A stretch of DNA of 64,000 bases from Marthasterias glacialis (Eukaryota > Echinodermata > Asteroidea > Forcipulatida > Asteriidae): the NCBI GenBank assembly GCA_911728455.2, contig OU452229.1:501001-565000 (forward strand). Direction: 5' to 3'. Positions 12,201 through 23,797 of this stretch are shown in pieces. The position numbers were made by a program, and so were the translations under genes. Numbering within the stretch: the stretch's first letter is position 1; the number at the start of each line of letters is the position of its first letter. The notes beneath the pieces are model-generated. The model was not told the DNA's origin, made no database searches, and saw only the letters and a program-made list of their open reading frames with translations.

Positions 12201-13672
12201 TCTGCACTGCCATCTGCATCTTGAAATCTGTAGTTCTTTTGAACTGTTACTAGACAAAGTACAAGATTGGAAATATGGTAGCTAAAAGTCGTTTTAATAA
12301 GATTCCTCTGAAAGATCATTATGATTACAATGTTCATACCAGTACCAATCCTTTGCAGAAATATCTTCGTAGATGTATCTGTCTGAAATACTGTCAAAGT
12401 AAAAAAATAAATAAAAAATAGCATTCTAAGACCCCTAAATCACCACCCTTTATTATGATTGCTAACTCAAGGTAAAAATCTCTTTTGCACAAATTCTCAG
12501 ACAAATTTGATTAAATTTTCACTGGTTGGTTTATGATATTTCTTGAGAACTAGGGGATGAGACCACTGAAGACCCAAACATTGCTTACACTGTATTGTTC
12601 ATGATTTTGGTGCTTTGTAAAGTGTCTGTTCATCTTTTAAAATCTTTCTATGCAGGTATTTTTTCCAAAGTTTGCCAAATTAGGCATCACACTTTTTACA
12701 ATGTCTTCATACTTATTAAGCTATAATGGCAAACATGCCGTATCCACCCCACACTTTCTAAGAGATTTCTTGGATTTTATTATAATTTTTAGAAAGATTT
12801 ACAAAATGTATACAGAGATGAACAGGCACATTGAAAATTGTAAAAAATCTTGAAATCATCTAAAATAAGCCATTTATGGGTCTACTACAGTGGTCTTGAC
12901 TGCACTACTCGCTGAACACCATTATAGTATTTTTAGAGATGTGTGCATGAAAGTTCCAGCTGCGCAATGAAATGTCCAATTGAATTTTCTTGATTAAAGG
13001 TCAGTAATTAATGTACCCAAATGTACTAAATAAATTTTAAAAAAAATAATAATAATAAAATAATGTATTTCCCCCTACTTTGTACTAATTTCCCCCCCTT
13101 CCCCCACCCCCAGACCTTGTCCCTATTTTGAGTTAACAGCGCCTTGTATTGTAAAGCACGTACTCCTATGTATATGGGCAGTGGCAGGGCGTAAGCGCAG
13201 AATTTATAAGTTATACTTACCCAACGGCAACCATCATGGCTCTGAGGATGTATGAATGAGTCAGTAGGCATATCATCACATATCACTTACTTTCAGAAAT
13301 TGCCTTGGCCATGCCCTTTCATCTGTTCATTGTTTTCAAGAGCGTTGTACTCAGCAATGTCAGCATGGTCAGTGTCCGTAAAGTCATTGTCAGTTGAGAT
13401 ATAACGTCAAGGTTGTTATACAAACTATAGTCACAACACAGAATTAACATATGGCTTTGTGATTCAACCATCTTCCATGATTGATAAAGGGTGGGAGGCA
13501 AGCGAAAGTTCAATTCAATTTCAAGCTTTCTTCATTTCATAAAAAGTTTCTACATTTATTTTAACATCGATAACAAACCTGTTTTTGAATCACTCCCACC
13601 TTCCGCATTCTTCTTACTAGGAACACTTATGGATGCAATTGGTTTGGGCGATTTATTCTTCTTTTTCCCCAT
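237..13672 (-). CDS. DHX29: ATP-dependent RNA helicase DHX29, N-terminal 815 codons (partial; continues past the left edge)
   Basis: DExH-box helicase that binds the 40S subunit and helps 43S complexes scan structured 5' UTRs in the cytoplasm. Exons in coding order: 13579-13672, 12053-12249, 11086-11215, 10069-10214, 8871-8996, 8343-8469, 7942-8154, 7351-7525, 6567-6690, 5688-5789, 5223-5360, 4900-5016, 4490-4651, 3591-3716, 2263-2406, 1233-1409, 237-383. All have GT-AG borders and phases that join. Visible landmarks: the [11 protein letters not shown] and [20 protein letters not shown]-like region (residues 98-140), a Lys/Glu-rich segment near 274-344, [16 protein letters not shown], motif I GETGSGKS (601-608), motif Ia TEPRRI, DEVH (706-709, split between two exons) and SAT (738-740). 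The order matches human DHX29 as I recall it (about 1369 residues), so roughly the C-terminal 40% lies off-window. The start is the first ATG, read as [11 protein letters not shown], like the basic start of the human protein. Confidence 0.96.
777..1033 (+). repeat. Dispersed repeat family A, copy 1
   Basis: One of three related ~260-285 bp segments inside DHX29 introns, recognised by shared blocks: TGACTAAACAAAGC, AAAGATTCTC, AGCACTAGGATT, ATGAATCGCAAAACC and CACTCGGACTTACCTCC. The same orientation is seen in all three. On the gene's sense strand this copy carries a consensus splice donor GGGAG/GTAAGT at 997-1006. Confidence 0.7.
3794..3813. repeat. Poly-C run
   Basis: An uninterrupted run of 20 C in a DHX29 intron. 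Similar runs occur at 11461-11473 (G) and 47589-47609 (C). Run length is likely to be imprecise in any assembly. Confidence 0.9.
3998..4189. mobile_element. Fold-back element with GAGCTGCTTAAGC ends (short copy)
   Basis: Left end AATCATGGAGCTGCTTAAGC and right end GCTTAAGCAGCTGTGAATAT, then GAAATGAGCCC, form an imperfect terminal inverted repeat. The right half (ACATGGTAATTTGGCTGGTA..., CTTAGCTACTTTTTGTGCTTAAGCAG) is also found at 60604-60680 in the longer copy. Non-coding, hence a MITE-like element. Confidence 0.65.
5907..6188 (+). repeat. Dispersed repeat family A, copy 2
   Basis: Shares the ordered blocks GGAATTGCCGGAATCA, ACAAAGCCAAGAGAA, AAAGATTCTC, GAAGCACTAGGATTTG, ATGAATTTCAAAACA and TCACTCGGACTTACCTCC with copies 1 and 3. 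It lies in the intron between DHX29 exons 5688-5789 and 6567-6690 and carries the same antisense donor, GAG/GTAAGT, at 6145-6153. Confidence 0.7.
6213..6495. repeat. Tandem repeat, about 118-bp unit, 2.4 copies
   Basis: Units start near 6213, 6330 and 6451. Shared blocks include CACAGTGGA, CAGTCACACAG/GGTCAGACAGT, GACTGTGTACTG, TAGATGCATTCACAACATGA, TATCAGA and TACATCTACCATTCAAAA. It lies in a DHX29 intron just downstream (on the plus strand) of family A copy 2. Confidence 0.8.
6840..6990 (-). mobile_element. tRNA-headed SINE family S2, copy 1
   Basis: Shares with 15405-15640 and 39455-39720 the blocks TGTGATAAGCACTGTATACTC, CCGAGTC, AGAAAAATCCACAGGC, CTACT, and GAGCAGATGTCTTAACGACTAG; the reverse complement of the last block reads CTAGTCGTTAAGAC, resembling a tRNA A box. 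Confidence 0.6.
7189..7310 (-). mobile_element. tRNA-derived SINE family S1, head fragment
   Basis: The reverse complement contains GGGTTCGATTCCCGG, a textbook B box, preceded by CAGACTCAAGTCTTGGTGGC and followed by a TTAACCATAATTGC block shared with the other S1 copies. Only the 5' head is present. Confidence 0.65.
7780..7895 (-). mobile_element. tRNA-derived SINE family S1, head fragment
   Basis: Reading the minus strand: GGACTCAAGTTCGGATGGTC, GGTTTTGATTCCTGG (B box), then ACACTTGTGTCCTTAAGCAA and GACACTTGACCATTAT, matching the 51880-52197 copy. It overlaps the end of the intron next to DHX29 exon 7942-8154. Confidence 0.6.
9497..9690 (+). mobile_element. tRNA-derived SINE family S1, copy
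   Basis: Head AGCACCAGACTCAAGTTCTG, B-box-like GTTTGAGTTCCGGTC, then ACTTGTGTCCTTCAGTCAGA, CCTTCAGATGGGACATACA and GTTGTGTAATGCACGTAAAA. The same order is found reversed at 51980-52190. Confidence 0.7.
11587..11850 (+). repeat. Dispersed repeat family A, copy 3
   Basis: Shares the blocks GGAATTACCAGAATCAC, TTGACTAAACAAGGCA, AAAGATTCTC, GAAGCACCGGGATTTG, GAATCGCAAAACATTG and TTCACTCGGAC. It lies in the DHX29 intron between 11086-11215 and 12053-12249. Here the donor-like box has decayed (GTTTGT instead of GTAAGT). Confidence 0.7.
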
Positions 13673-13744
13673 GCTGACCAAAGTTTGAAGGTTCGTATCA
13701 ACTTAAGATCTCATGCTTCGACGAAAAATATGTTCTTCATGGAG

Positions 13745-13756
13745 GCCGCCATCTTG
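13745..13756 (-). promoter_or_regulatory. YY1-type site upstream of DHX29
   Basis: On the minus strand the sequence reads CAAGATGGCGGC, the classical YY1 core. It lies 73-84 bases upstream of the DHX29 start codon, where such sites often mark transcription starts of housekeeping genes in animals. Seen: the motif and its position. Inferred: that the DHX29 promoter or 5' UTR lies here. Confidence 0.5.
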
Positions 13757-14297
13757 GTTAATATATTGGATGGGACCATTATTTTCATAGGTATGGAGCA
13801 AGTAACCCATTGTCATAACCAATTTTAAGAATAGGAAAGTAATTGAAATTTTACAAAAAAATAATACACTTAAAGTGTAACTCTGTCATGAATTAACAAT
13901 GAAAAGGAAAATAAAACTGGTTTTAAACTGAAAAGAGGCTGTACAGTATTATTACTCCTATTTTGCAACATTGACTCACCCGATGGTGCATTTTAGTTGC
14001 AAAGAGAATGCGGTTCAGCCAGTACAAAACAAAGTCGCGTTTACCTTGCAAAACTTTTCTATGGTTTCTCACCATAATTTTTTAATTCCCGTAACCCCAA
14101 CCCTGAAAACCATTTTAGTAGGAAATAACTACTACAAAACCAAGATACTACCAAACCAAGATAAGAAACACTATTCAGAAACATGAAACGTAAAGTTGGG
14201 GCGCCCGCTGTTGTTTGGTGGGAAAACCAAAGATCGTTTGTCCAATAAGTAGGCCTAGGGCCTACTAAATAATTCATGGAGGTCTCGTTCTTTCCAG

Positions 14298-14561
14298 GTA
14301 GCCGCAGGGATGGTCTGGAATGGTCTGCAACATTCCATCAGATCCACTCAGACATTAGACAGTTTCAAAACAACCTTGAGGACACATCTTTTTAATGAAC
14401 ATTTCAATAATATTCCATAGATCTTAGATTCGTGCAGCTAACCTTTTCTTGTCCAGTGCACTACTGGAGGACAACCATGGAAGAACTTGTTATTGGAGCA
14501 AGCGCCATGAGCACTTTTTTGTGGATACCGGCGCTATACAAGACGTCATTATTATTATTAA
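14298..14561 (+). mobile_element. 3' end of a CR1/L2-like LINE
   Basis: Bases 14298-14420 encode a short C-terminal LINE tail in one frame ending in TAG: it contains VWNGLQHSIRSTQTLDSFK and a TLRTHLF block, the usual end of reverse-transcriptase proteins in CR1/L2/Rex-type elements. A short 3' tail follows with a GGCGCTATACAAG-like box and terminal (ATT) repeats at about 14549-14561, typical of these LINEs. The element is 5' truncated; nothing upstream extends the frame. Confidence 0.75.
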
Positions 14562-15404
14562 ATGGGAAACCTTACGCAAAACGATCCCACCAACTTGTTT
14601 GGCAATAAATTGTGTCAATAATCCTAGCACAATTGACACATTGGGAAGGGCGCCATCACGCAGTTGGTAGGTATAAAGGCGGTACATCTGCTACCGTGCA
14701 AAACAGCACAAGTGTCATATCTTGTGTTTCTAGTATCTTTGGAAAGATTTACCGAAATACCGAAATGGCTCATTTCTAGATAAAGAGGGTGTGCCGAATT
14801 TTTTTTATCTCGATTTCTGGGAGCCAATGAGCTACCTTCTTTTTACCCTCTCTACAAAATTGATTATCAAAATGACAAGATTATAATCAAATCAAACCGA
14901 TAATCTAAAAACAATATAATTTCTCTTTAATCCCTATCATACCCCCTTCCCTTACTTGTACTTTGTACAACTTCTCACCAGTTTGAATCATTTTAAATCT
15001 AATTTAATCTAAAAGGTATTTTATAAAAACAAAGTTGATTTATATTTAAATGCAACGCATGCGACATTGTGATGGTAAAATGTCTTTGAAATGCATTCTT
15101 TAACAAACGTTGGAAAAGGTAAATAAATCCAAAAAAGTAAACGATACATGATTCAAGCATCTATATAATACATTATACACATAATATATATTATATAAAG
15201 AGTAATGACTTTAAAAGTCTGTACTTGTTTTATTAGTTTGTTGCATTGATCTGACAAAAAACCGGAAACTTTTATCAAAACAACTTGTTTATTATTATGT
15301 GTAACCTTCTAAAAGGATATTAAAGTCAAGTCTGGATTCTCAAAATGGAGATCATAATTTATGTAATAACTGTTCATTCAAGGGAAAAGGAGCTTCCTGC
15401 ATTC

Positions 15405-15640
15405 TGGAGTAGATATCTTAACCACTAGACCACCGAGCGTGCCCGGTGACGAGAGAGACCAGTTCGAATCTTGCAATTATCAGTTGGTATCTTAAAACAA
15501 TTTAAATAATTGCATTGGGGATAGAGAATTATACTATGTTTTACCATTTATACACCGATGTGTGACAAACGTTCGTATACTCAGTGATTTCCCCAAGTCC
15601 TGCAGAAAAACAAAATCCACAGGCCTACTACACATACACG
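15405..15640 (-). mobile_element. tRNA-headed SINE family S2, copy 2
   Basis: The reverse complement at 15413-15450 reads GGTGGTCTAGTGGTTAAGAT, an excellent A box of a tRNA-derived promoter. Family blocks CGTATACTCAGTG, CCAAGTCCTGCAG and AAATCCACAGGCCTACTAC lie at 15575-15633, separated from the tRNA head by unrelated sequence. Confidence 0.6.
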
Positions 15641-15807
15641 TGTATGTTGTGTTAACCAACTAGTATAGCTCTGGTAGGACGTCAGTCTCCGTCGCACTGC
15701 CACGGAGACTGGAACGATCTACCAGGGTACCAACTAGTTCTTATGCTTGTCCATGTAACTAGAGGTGCTTTGGAAACCATCATTCTTTCTGTGATTCACT
15801 GTGATCT

Positions 15808-18800
15808 TTAGAAGCTTTCCTTGTGGAATGTAAAGTTGAAGTCATTGCAGTGGTTGCTGATGACTGCTGCCAGTGCTGGTGCCCCACAGAAATACACCGA
15901 CACCTTCCCCTTGTTCTCAGATTTGAGCTTGTCGAAGAGCTGATGATGGGGAAACAAACAGTTATTTAGTTCTTGAAGACAAAAGTAAAGGATTGGCGAT
16001 TATACAAAAAAGGAAAAAGTTTCAATTATAATAGCTCACTGATTTAATTGTTCAAATCAGATCCTCTATAGAGACATGCTTCTGTCTGAAATAATGTCAA
16101 GTCACGACAATATCACTTGGAGACCCCCCAAAATACCAATGGTTAATTCGGTGGGATTATTTCTGTCTTAATAAGCATGGAAGTGGAAAAACGTTAGACC
16201 GCATGACTTGTTCGGTTGTGGGGTTATTGGCCCAATACTAAAACTACATGGCTCTTTATGGGAAAAGTAGATTTCCCTCAGCGCTAACAAGAGTATAAGG
16301 AAGCTGGAGCAGCTGACTATACCCCCCTCAAGTGGCACGGTGAAGGGAAAGGGGAATGAAATCAAGCAGTTATGTTTTTAATTGATGATGGTCTACATGT
16401 AACTGGAAATAAAACAAAAGAGTAAGTTTCATCTACAAGCATTACTTATTGTCAGTTTGTGCAGGCAGAGGTTTGCATGTAGCTTGAAACCAGTCAGCAA
16501 GACTTTAAGTTTTTATTTGTCCTATAAGATGTTTTAACTAGCATTTGACCAGCAGGTCACGGATAGGAGATCATCCAGTTTAATATTAGAATCAAGGCTG
16601 CGGCTCTGAATTAGGCTCCGGCTTAGGCTGCAACAGGCTGCATCAGTGGGGCTTCAAACAAAAGATGAGCTGTTATTTGGTAAAGAGCCTAAGTGTACCT
16701 TTTTCCAGTCAGGTCTACCGGCCTGCAGTTTGGTCCTAAGTCCCGTCAGTAAATCGCGATCTTCTTTTTCATGGACTAAGTCTAGCGCCATCTGGAGGCC
16801 AATGTTCTTCATGTCAAAGCGTTTCATACCAGTCATGAAAAGATGGATGTCCAAGAAGCGATCTAATGAGTAATGACTCTGTTCGTTCTCCAGTTGTAAG
16901 AGCATGTCTACGAACCATTCAAAGGCCATGTAGTTCCGGTTCAACCATATAAAATCAACCTGAAAAATTGTTATCAATATTGTAATTAGCTTTTCCCATG
17001 AAATATGCTAATATTAACGCTATAGTAATGAAATCAGGGAACCCTCAAAAGTGCCTTACACTGTAACCCGTAGGTCTGAAGATACCCGTGAAGAGTAGAT
17101 TTTGAAGATACCTCCGTTTTAGATGTGGGAGGAAAACCCAAACTGGGGAAACCCACGCAATCAGAAAGGGACTGAAATCCAAGTGAACAGCAAGGTTACT
17201 CGTCCGAAGCGGATTTAGAACAGGTTTCCACTAAGGTTAAAGGCAGGGGAGAAGCCACTAGGCCAACCTGAATGTCCGATTTACAAACTGGGGTTTGGTG
17301 TAAAATGCCATTGTATTTCAGGTGCGAAATATGTTAACAACCACAAACATACAATGACATCACATTAAAAATATTAAGAACATTGAAAAGGACCATCCAA
17401 AAGTCTCCTATTCCATAGAGCATTACAGCTTTACATCCGGGTGATTTCTGGTTATTTCATATGACATAACTCCTCCCTTCTGACTATTGTCATATCTTTA
17501 AATTGACAGTTACACAATGGTGGCATGTGACTTTAAACCTCTGATCAGCCTGTCGTTGGATCTCCTTTAATTGTATTTCTACCTCCATGGTTGGATCTAT
17601 CTTATGACCATGATATGCTAGATAGATGTTTGGTAAATAAATTAAAAAGTGAGTAAGCCCCTATATTACCTTGTTGACTCTGAGGGCGCGCTCTTGTCTC
17701 TCCCTGTCCACCCAGGAATGGTTGCAGTTGGGACACTCATTTAGAATACTATGGTGTCTGTAAATGATGGATTGGAGAATGGAGGCGTATGGAGTGACGC
17801 CAATTCCTGCTCCAATCAATACGGCATGCTCTGATTCGAATATACTGGTGCTTGGGGTACCGTATGGCCCTTGGATATGAACCTAAACAAGCAAAAATAT
17901 TGATTTATTAATATCCCTTTCTGGTAATGAAACCAATTAGTCGAAGTAATGCTCACTTACAGGTGTGGGAGGGAAAACCCCAAATACAAATAAGAAAAAA
18001 AACATGTAATTAAATTGCAGACTCAAAATGAATTTAAATGAAGGACTCTGGTTCGAGGTGGGATTCGGATCAGGGTTCAAATTAGACAGGCAGGGAAAGT
18101 TACCCCTAAGCCGACTTGATTCTAATTTCAGAAAATTTGGGGACAGGAAAGGCTGTGGAAACTAAAAATAATCAAATTGGCCTAACAGTTGTCAACTCCT
18201 GTCCTGTCGGGTAGAGTTGCTTCCCCTTGCACGTTTACTTAAACAATAGTAGACAAGAAACATAGACACTGACGACTGCAGAAATATCACATAAATATAT
18301 CTATAATGAGTTGTGATGGTTCTGAGAAGTACAGGTGGTGGTGTAAGAACTCTGCATAACCAATAATGAGTTTTTACACCATCGGTTGTTTTCAGAACTA
18401 AATCAATTGGACATGTGGTGCCACAACAAATCATTGTTGTTTTCACAAAGTTATTAGGTAAACCATTTTATTTCCCCACCATACAAAGTTCTCCAAATTT
18501 TTCTTTGTAAAAATATCATTGCCCATTGTAATACACTTAGAAATGTAACACTTTAGGCAGTGTTGTTTACTCGAGTCGGTGACTTGGACTCAATTAGGTA
18601 CCGATTTTTGTGACTTGCGACTTGACTTGACTTGGACCAAAATGATTTGTCACTTGACATGAGGAAAAATTGACTTGGTTACACCACCGACCTTCGGTCT
18701 ACTTTGATACCTACACGTATTCTATCCTTGGTTTTCAAATCAAATTTCATGTTGCTAGAGCCTTGTTTTCGTTCTTCACTCTGGATTTCTGCTGGTTTGT

Positions 18801-21800
18801 CAGTTTTCTCCTTGGATGAAAAACTTGGCTCATCGGCAGCAGCAGCATAGTTCTCCTGAAAAAAACCAATGATAAACTTTAGGACAATGAAAACCGACAT
18901 TCTGAAACATTGAACAACAACAAAAAATGTAGTGTGTCTTTTTTATGAGTATTAAAACCTACTTTCCTCAAGCTTTAACCTCAATACCTGGGTTTTGGAA
19001 GGTATTTGGAAAAATGGTTTCCATTGGCCAGTGCCCAAACTGCCCACTTGCACCAGTGTCTGAAATGTCTGAAATGTATGTCAATCAAGGTCCACATATT
19101 TGGAGTCACATTTTGGGCACAATAATTATGTACATATACATCTCGCAACTCAACCACTAGTCACATGCAAGCTAAGCCTCTCAAACAAATGACGTTGTGA
19201 CAAACGCCCCCAAGAGTCCAAACTTATATATTCCTTTTCTTTTCAGTCAGTGAACTTACGCTTTCTCCACTTCCGGTTATAACTTTTTCCACATCACCAT
19301 TTTTGTTTTCCACACAGTCGCTAAGCCTTTTCTCTTCTGTACCTAGGGCACTGTGCTTCACTTTTGAAGAGGCAGGAGGCAAGTCATCTGCGGGCGGATG
19401 AAAGCTAACCCGACGGATCTTCAAGGTGTGTGGCCCATCATCGTGAACATCTTCCTTCTCTGAATCTGACTCATCCTGTACTTCGATAGCCGTCTCTTCG
19501 ATTGAGACGACGTGCCCAGCATCTTTCCCCTCTTCAGCCGACGACATTTCAAAACCTTTGTTGACGTTTCCTCTAACAGATACTTTGAGAGGACGTTGTG
19601 GCGTCATTTGGTAGAAGTACTGATACAGGCACTTTGTCCAGTTACCAGCCGACCGTACGTGTACCGAGATAACATCTATGAAAACACGGGTTTAAAAATA
19701 CAGACAAGCTACTTACTAGTTAGCAGACTTGTAGACAAGTCGTTAAATATTTGTCGCGGTGATAGTATAATTGCTCTCACGCGAGACTGCTGCTACCGCG
19801 AGACTTTTGCTCTCGCGACTACGGCCACATTTACTAAGTTAGGTCTAACTAATCAATTATGTTCCTGTTCTATAAATTTGCTGTGACAAATAAATTGAAG
19901 AGAATACAAGCCTCCAGCATTAAGGGAAAATGCATCGTTGTTTTGGGGAAGAGTAAATTCATTCACATAGTCTATAGTTTAAGCAAACAATACAAAAAGG
20001 CTGTGAACAAAAATCAACAAATCTGGGTGATCAAGTTTAAGTGTGCTTTAACGGATATTTTGTGTTTGTTCATAGCGAGCTTATTTTGATTGCGGCAATA
20101 GAAACAAGCGAAGGTGAATTGTGGGGTCTTCCGTACTATTACCAACTTCGACAGTATTTCAGACAGATTTTTTTCTCTCTGCAGGGTATAAGCCAACTGG
20201 CGTCAACTTATGTTGATTCAAAAGAGTAATTAGACATAGCTCTTTTTTCCGACTAGTCTTAGAAAGGTAGAATCATTTTATTTTCTGAAGTTTCTGGGAA
20301 AAGTATACGCTTAAAATTTGTGCTATATGCCTACCAAATAGCCGATGTTTTTACACAATCAATTGTTTTTTTTTATTGGAGTACACAACGTTTTGTTGAA
20401 ACTGACGCATGAAAACAAACGGTTGATTGTCATTTGTCGATTAAACATTTTTCTTTTGTATATAAACCTCATTTGGGTTGAACTTGAAGACATCAACATG
20501 GATTGCCAAACAAGACATTGCTGACAAGTTCTCAGTCACAGTTTTGATGTTTTTGTTGTTGCTGCTGCTGTCGCCGTCGCCGTCGCCGTCGCCGTCGTCG
20601 TCGTCGTCATCGTCGTCGTTGTTGTTGTTGTGTTTCTTGTAAATTGAGTTGATAAGCTTTTGAAAATTGACTTGTGATAGATGACATGATCTTAAAACAG
20701 AATTGCATTTCACTCTGCATGGTATTAAGTTATTTAAGTTGTCTCGGGCAGACGATTTAAATAAGCATTTATAAAAGATGCAAAGATGGACAAGGCATTG
20801 TCAATTACGAACCCACTTGCTCGGGAGCACTGCTGATTGTAAACGGATGCCACTCGTTGCGGGCCATCTTGGGGATTTGAATGAAGATGTAATCACCAGC
20901 TTTATATTTGAAGTTATGCGGTCTCGTTAAGACTAAATGAGTAACCTGGCAACCAAATCAAAAAAAGCAAATAATTCAAATATTTATCAAAGAGTCACAA
21001 CACTGGAAAGCTATGGTAACATTTCCCCCCATGACACTGCTATTTCCGGAATAGTTTAATATGGGGGAACAACAACCGATAATCATCGATTTGTGATTGA
21101 CCAAGGGAATGAGTGTTTGTGAGTTCTCTTTTGTTTTTGCATCCCATGTGCCATGTTTTTCAATGCGCTACATGCTATCTGGGTTTTTTTATCCGGACAC
21201 CTGGGGGAACTGGAAAATTGTGGGGGTGGGGGCTCGTTCCCCCAGCCCCCCTCCCCAACCGCTAAGCCGCTGTGCCTATAATGCTGTGTGCTAATATGGA
21301 AAAACCAGTAAGGGTGCAAATCAAGTCTTTTTGACTGAAAGGGAATGACATCTTGAATTTCAAATTAATGTGACATCAATATCTTGATACTGTCAAATCA
21401 AATGGCATCATCGAAGTTCAACTCTATTAGATTGGGTACAATTGTTTGCCTCATGAAGTTTGATATTTTTTATGGAAAACACATTATACTCACACCAGAA
21501 GGTAATAAGTTAACTTCCTTTACGTAGGTCTTGCCAAAGCGAAGTTCCTTGACGATTTTCGTCTCACTGAACTTCTCGAGGAAAAGCAACACGGCAGGAC
21601 CAACAAACCAACACCAAAATCTCGGCCCGTGTAGGATGAGAAGAAACCAGAACAAAAGATAACAGATCTTGTGAGTCCAGAAAAACACCTGATAAAGGAA
21701 AATTAATAAGAAACATTTATTGCACTTTTCATGGTGCCAAAAAGTTTTAGTTGATGTTTAAAAATACAATTCTGACTCAAAACTGACCTCAAAGTGACCA

Positions 21801-23751
21801 GATCGTCTGACGAATGAGAGCGATCCGACAATAAGGACTACCAAGACAGCGTCGAGGAGCCAGCCCGTGATGAAGGCACTTCCCTCTAGCCTACCGACTC
21901 GTAGTCCAACCGGCAGGAGGGACGGGTTGGTGAGTAACAGCTCAAGTGCCGTAAAGTTCTTGTAGCTCTGTAACGTAACTACGGTAAAAAGAATCCAGAA
22001 ATTACCAGTGTTGGTAAAGTCGAAGTCAGCATTTCAGTCAGTTAAATAAGCAATGAGTTTAAGCGGGGTTTTTTTTATCAGTGCACATTTTTATATTGGT
22101 GGTATTCGCAATTATTGAAGTATATTTTGGTTACAACCTTTTGAAACAAAAACAAACGTTTAGAATAGACATTAATAACTTAATGTTATTTGCGTTATTT
22201 TTTTTAAAATTATTATTAGGAAGTCGCGGGAGCAACTCGCTTGTCAACCGGGAACCTGAGCCGTTCAACATTCTAAAAATTCCCGGTCAAACTTGAACCG
22301 GATTCCGGGTCCAAAGGGGACCCATTTCTGGGTCAATTCTGACACGGAAGTTTTTAGAGTTACTGGCTGGCAACTGTGTTTGAACCGCCAAATTTTAAAC
22401 CCTATGCGATCAAATAATGATACCCATAGAAGGTATAAAGACGTCACTAACCCACACCCTTCATACTCACGTGCATTGCCGACGTGGCCGAGTGTGTGTA
22501 TCAACGACAAGACAAAGATAAGGTATCCAAGTTGTTTATGAATTCCAATGGTTTCGTCAAAAGGAAAGAAACGGATTAACCAAGTCGACCTCAGGAAACT
22601 CAGGGCTTTGCGAAGCATCAAAATGCCAACCACAACACCGTTGAAGTTCAACGCCAGGCCACAACCACGAGCTGTCGTGCGAGAATAAATTAATAAACAA
22701 AGAAATAAATAAATATAAAAACGATAACCCGAGTGAATGGTATAAGTACGTAAAAGTAATAACAACAAACAAAATGTCATTCCAGTAAAGTGAAGTTTTG
22801 GTTCTATCATTCAGTTTTTTTAGTTTTCATTTTTTTTTTATTCATACATGACTTCTTCCTTCTGTAATATTTAGTGACACATTTAACGTCAATTTTAAAA
22901 AAGTAGAATTAAGTTTGTATTAATGTTATCAGTACACCTCATTCCACATTCGCACACCCCACACCTTGTTTCCCAGTGTTGAACTTCTTTTTAGCAATAT
23001 CCAGTTTGGTTTTGTACACAAAAATAACACCAAAGACGTCCATGGATCTTTTTTTGAAGTCCAAGTCCTCGGTTCAAACAAGACGTATGCCCCCGCGCCC
23101 CACTTCCGCCCAACACTCACACAAAGACCATGTACGTATGTCTATTATGGTTTCACTTACCAATGATGAAAAATACATTTGTGTCCACTGCTAACGAATA
23201 CGCATAAGCGGAAAAGGCAAAGAGGGCGCAATTCATGAAAATAATGAACAGCAAGAAGGCGAACCACTTCACATTGTTTCTTATGTAAACGGCCTTTTGC
23301 GTCAGACAACCAACTTCTTTGCGGTGTGTTTTATTATCGCCAGTAGATCTTAGCCAAGCAGTGGCTCTATAAACAAACAAATAAACAAACAATGAATATT
23401 TATTCTGTAATCTGAAGGTTGTGCCCCCAAAAATAGACCTTGATGAACTGGACAATTAAAACTTAGTAAGCCAAAAATGATATTCAACTGCACTTCAGGT
23501 AAACATAGTTTCAATCAAATAGTTTAATCACGCAAAAAAAGCTAAAGCGAGGATAAATATTCACCACACAAGATGGGATAATTACTACAGTTCAACTTTG
23601 AAAAGATTTTGCGTCATTTTCTAAGTTGACGCTTCGTGTCAACAATTCCGTTTTGATGGCACTGGACAGGAGACAACTTTATTTCTAATGGCAAATATTA
23701 CCGTGCAGGGACGGGGGCACGTGAGTAAGTAAGTAAGTAAGTAAGTAAGTA

Positions 23752-23797
<46 letters not shown>

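Larger units (their letters stand above)
13673..15807. other. Intergenic region between DHX29 (5' end) and NOX5 (3' end)
   Basis: Both neighbours are on the minus strand. The stretch holds the YY1-type site, a LINE 3' end (about 14298-14561), AT-rich sequence with simple (AT) runs near 15180, and a tRNA-headed SINE (about 15405-15640). Two AATAAA signals on the minus strand (15228-15233 and 15288-15293) lie about 0.5 kb beyond the NOX5 stop and are candidate poly(A) signals. No further gene was seen. Confidence 0.6.

Noticed and set aside
20441-20713. Open frame with Asn/Asp/Gly strings
   Set aside because: Product of the compound GTN trinucleotide repeat; not joined by splice sites to the NOX5 frame.
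22672-22810. Possible extra N-terminal residues upstream of NOX5 exon 22471-22671 in the same open frame
   Set aside because: A clean CAG acceptor at 22672-22674 and the phase from exon 23161-23366 place the exon start at 22671; upstream residues are intron.
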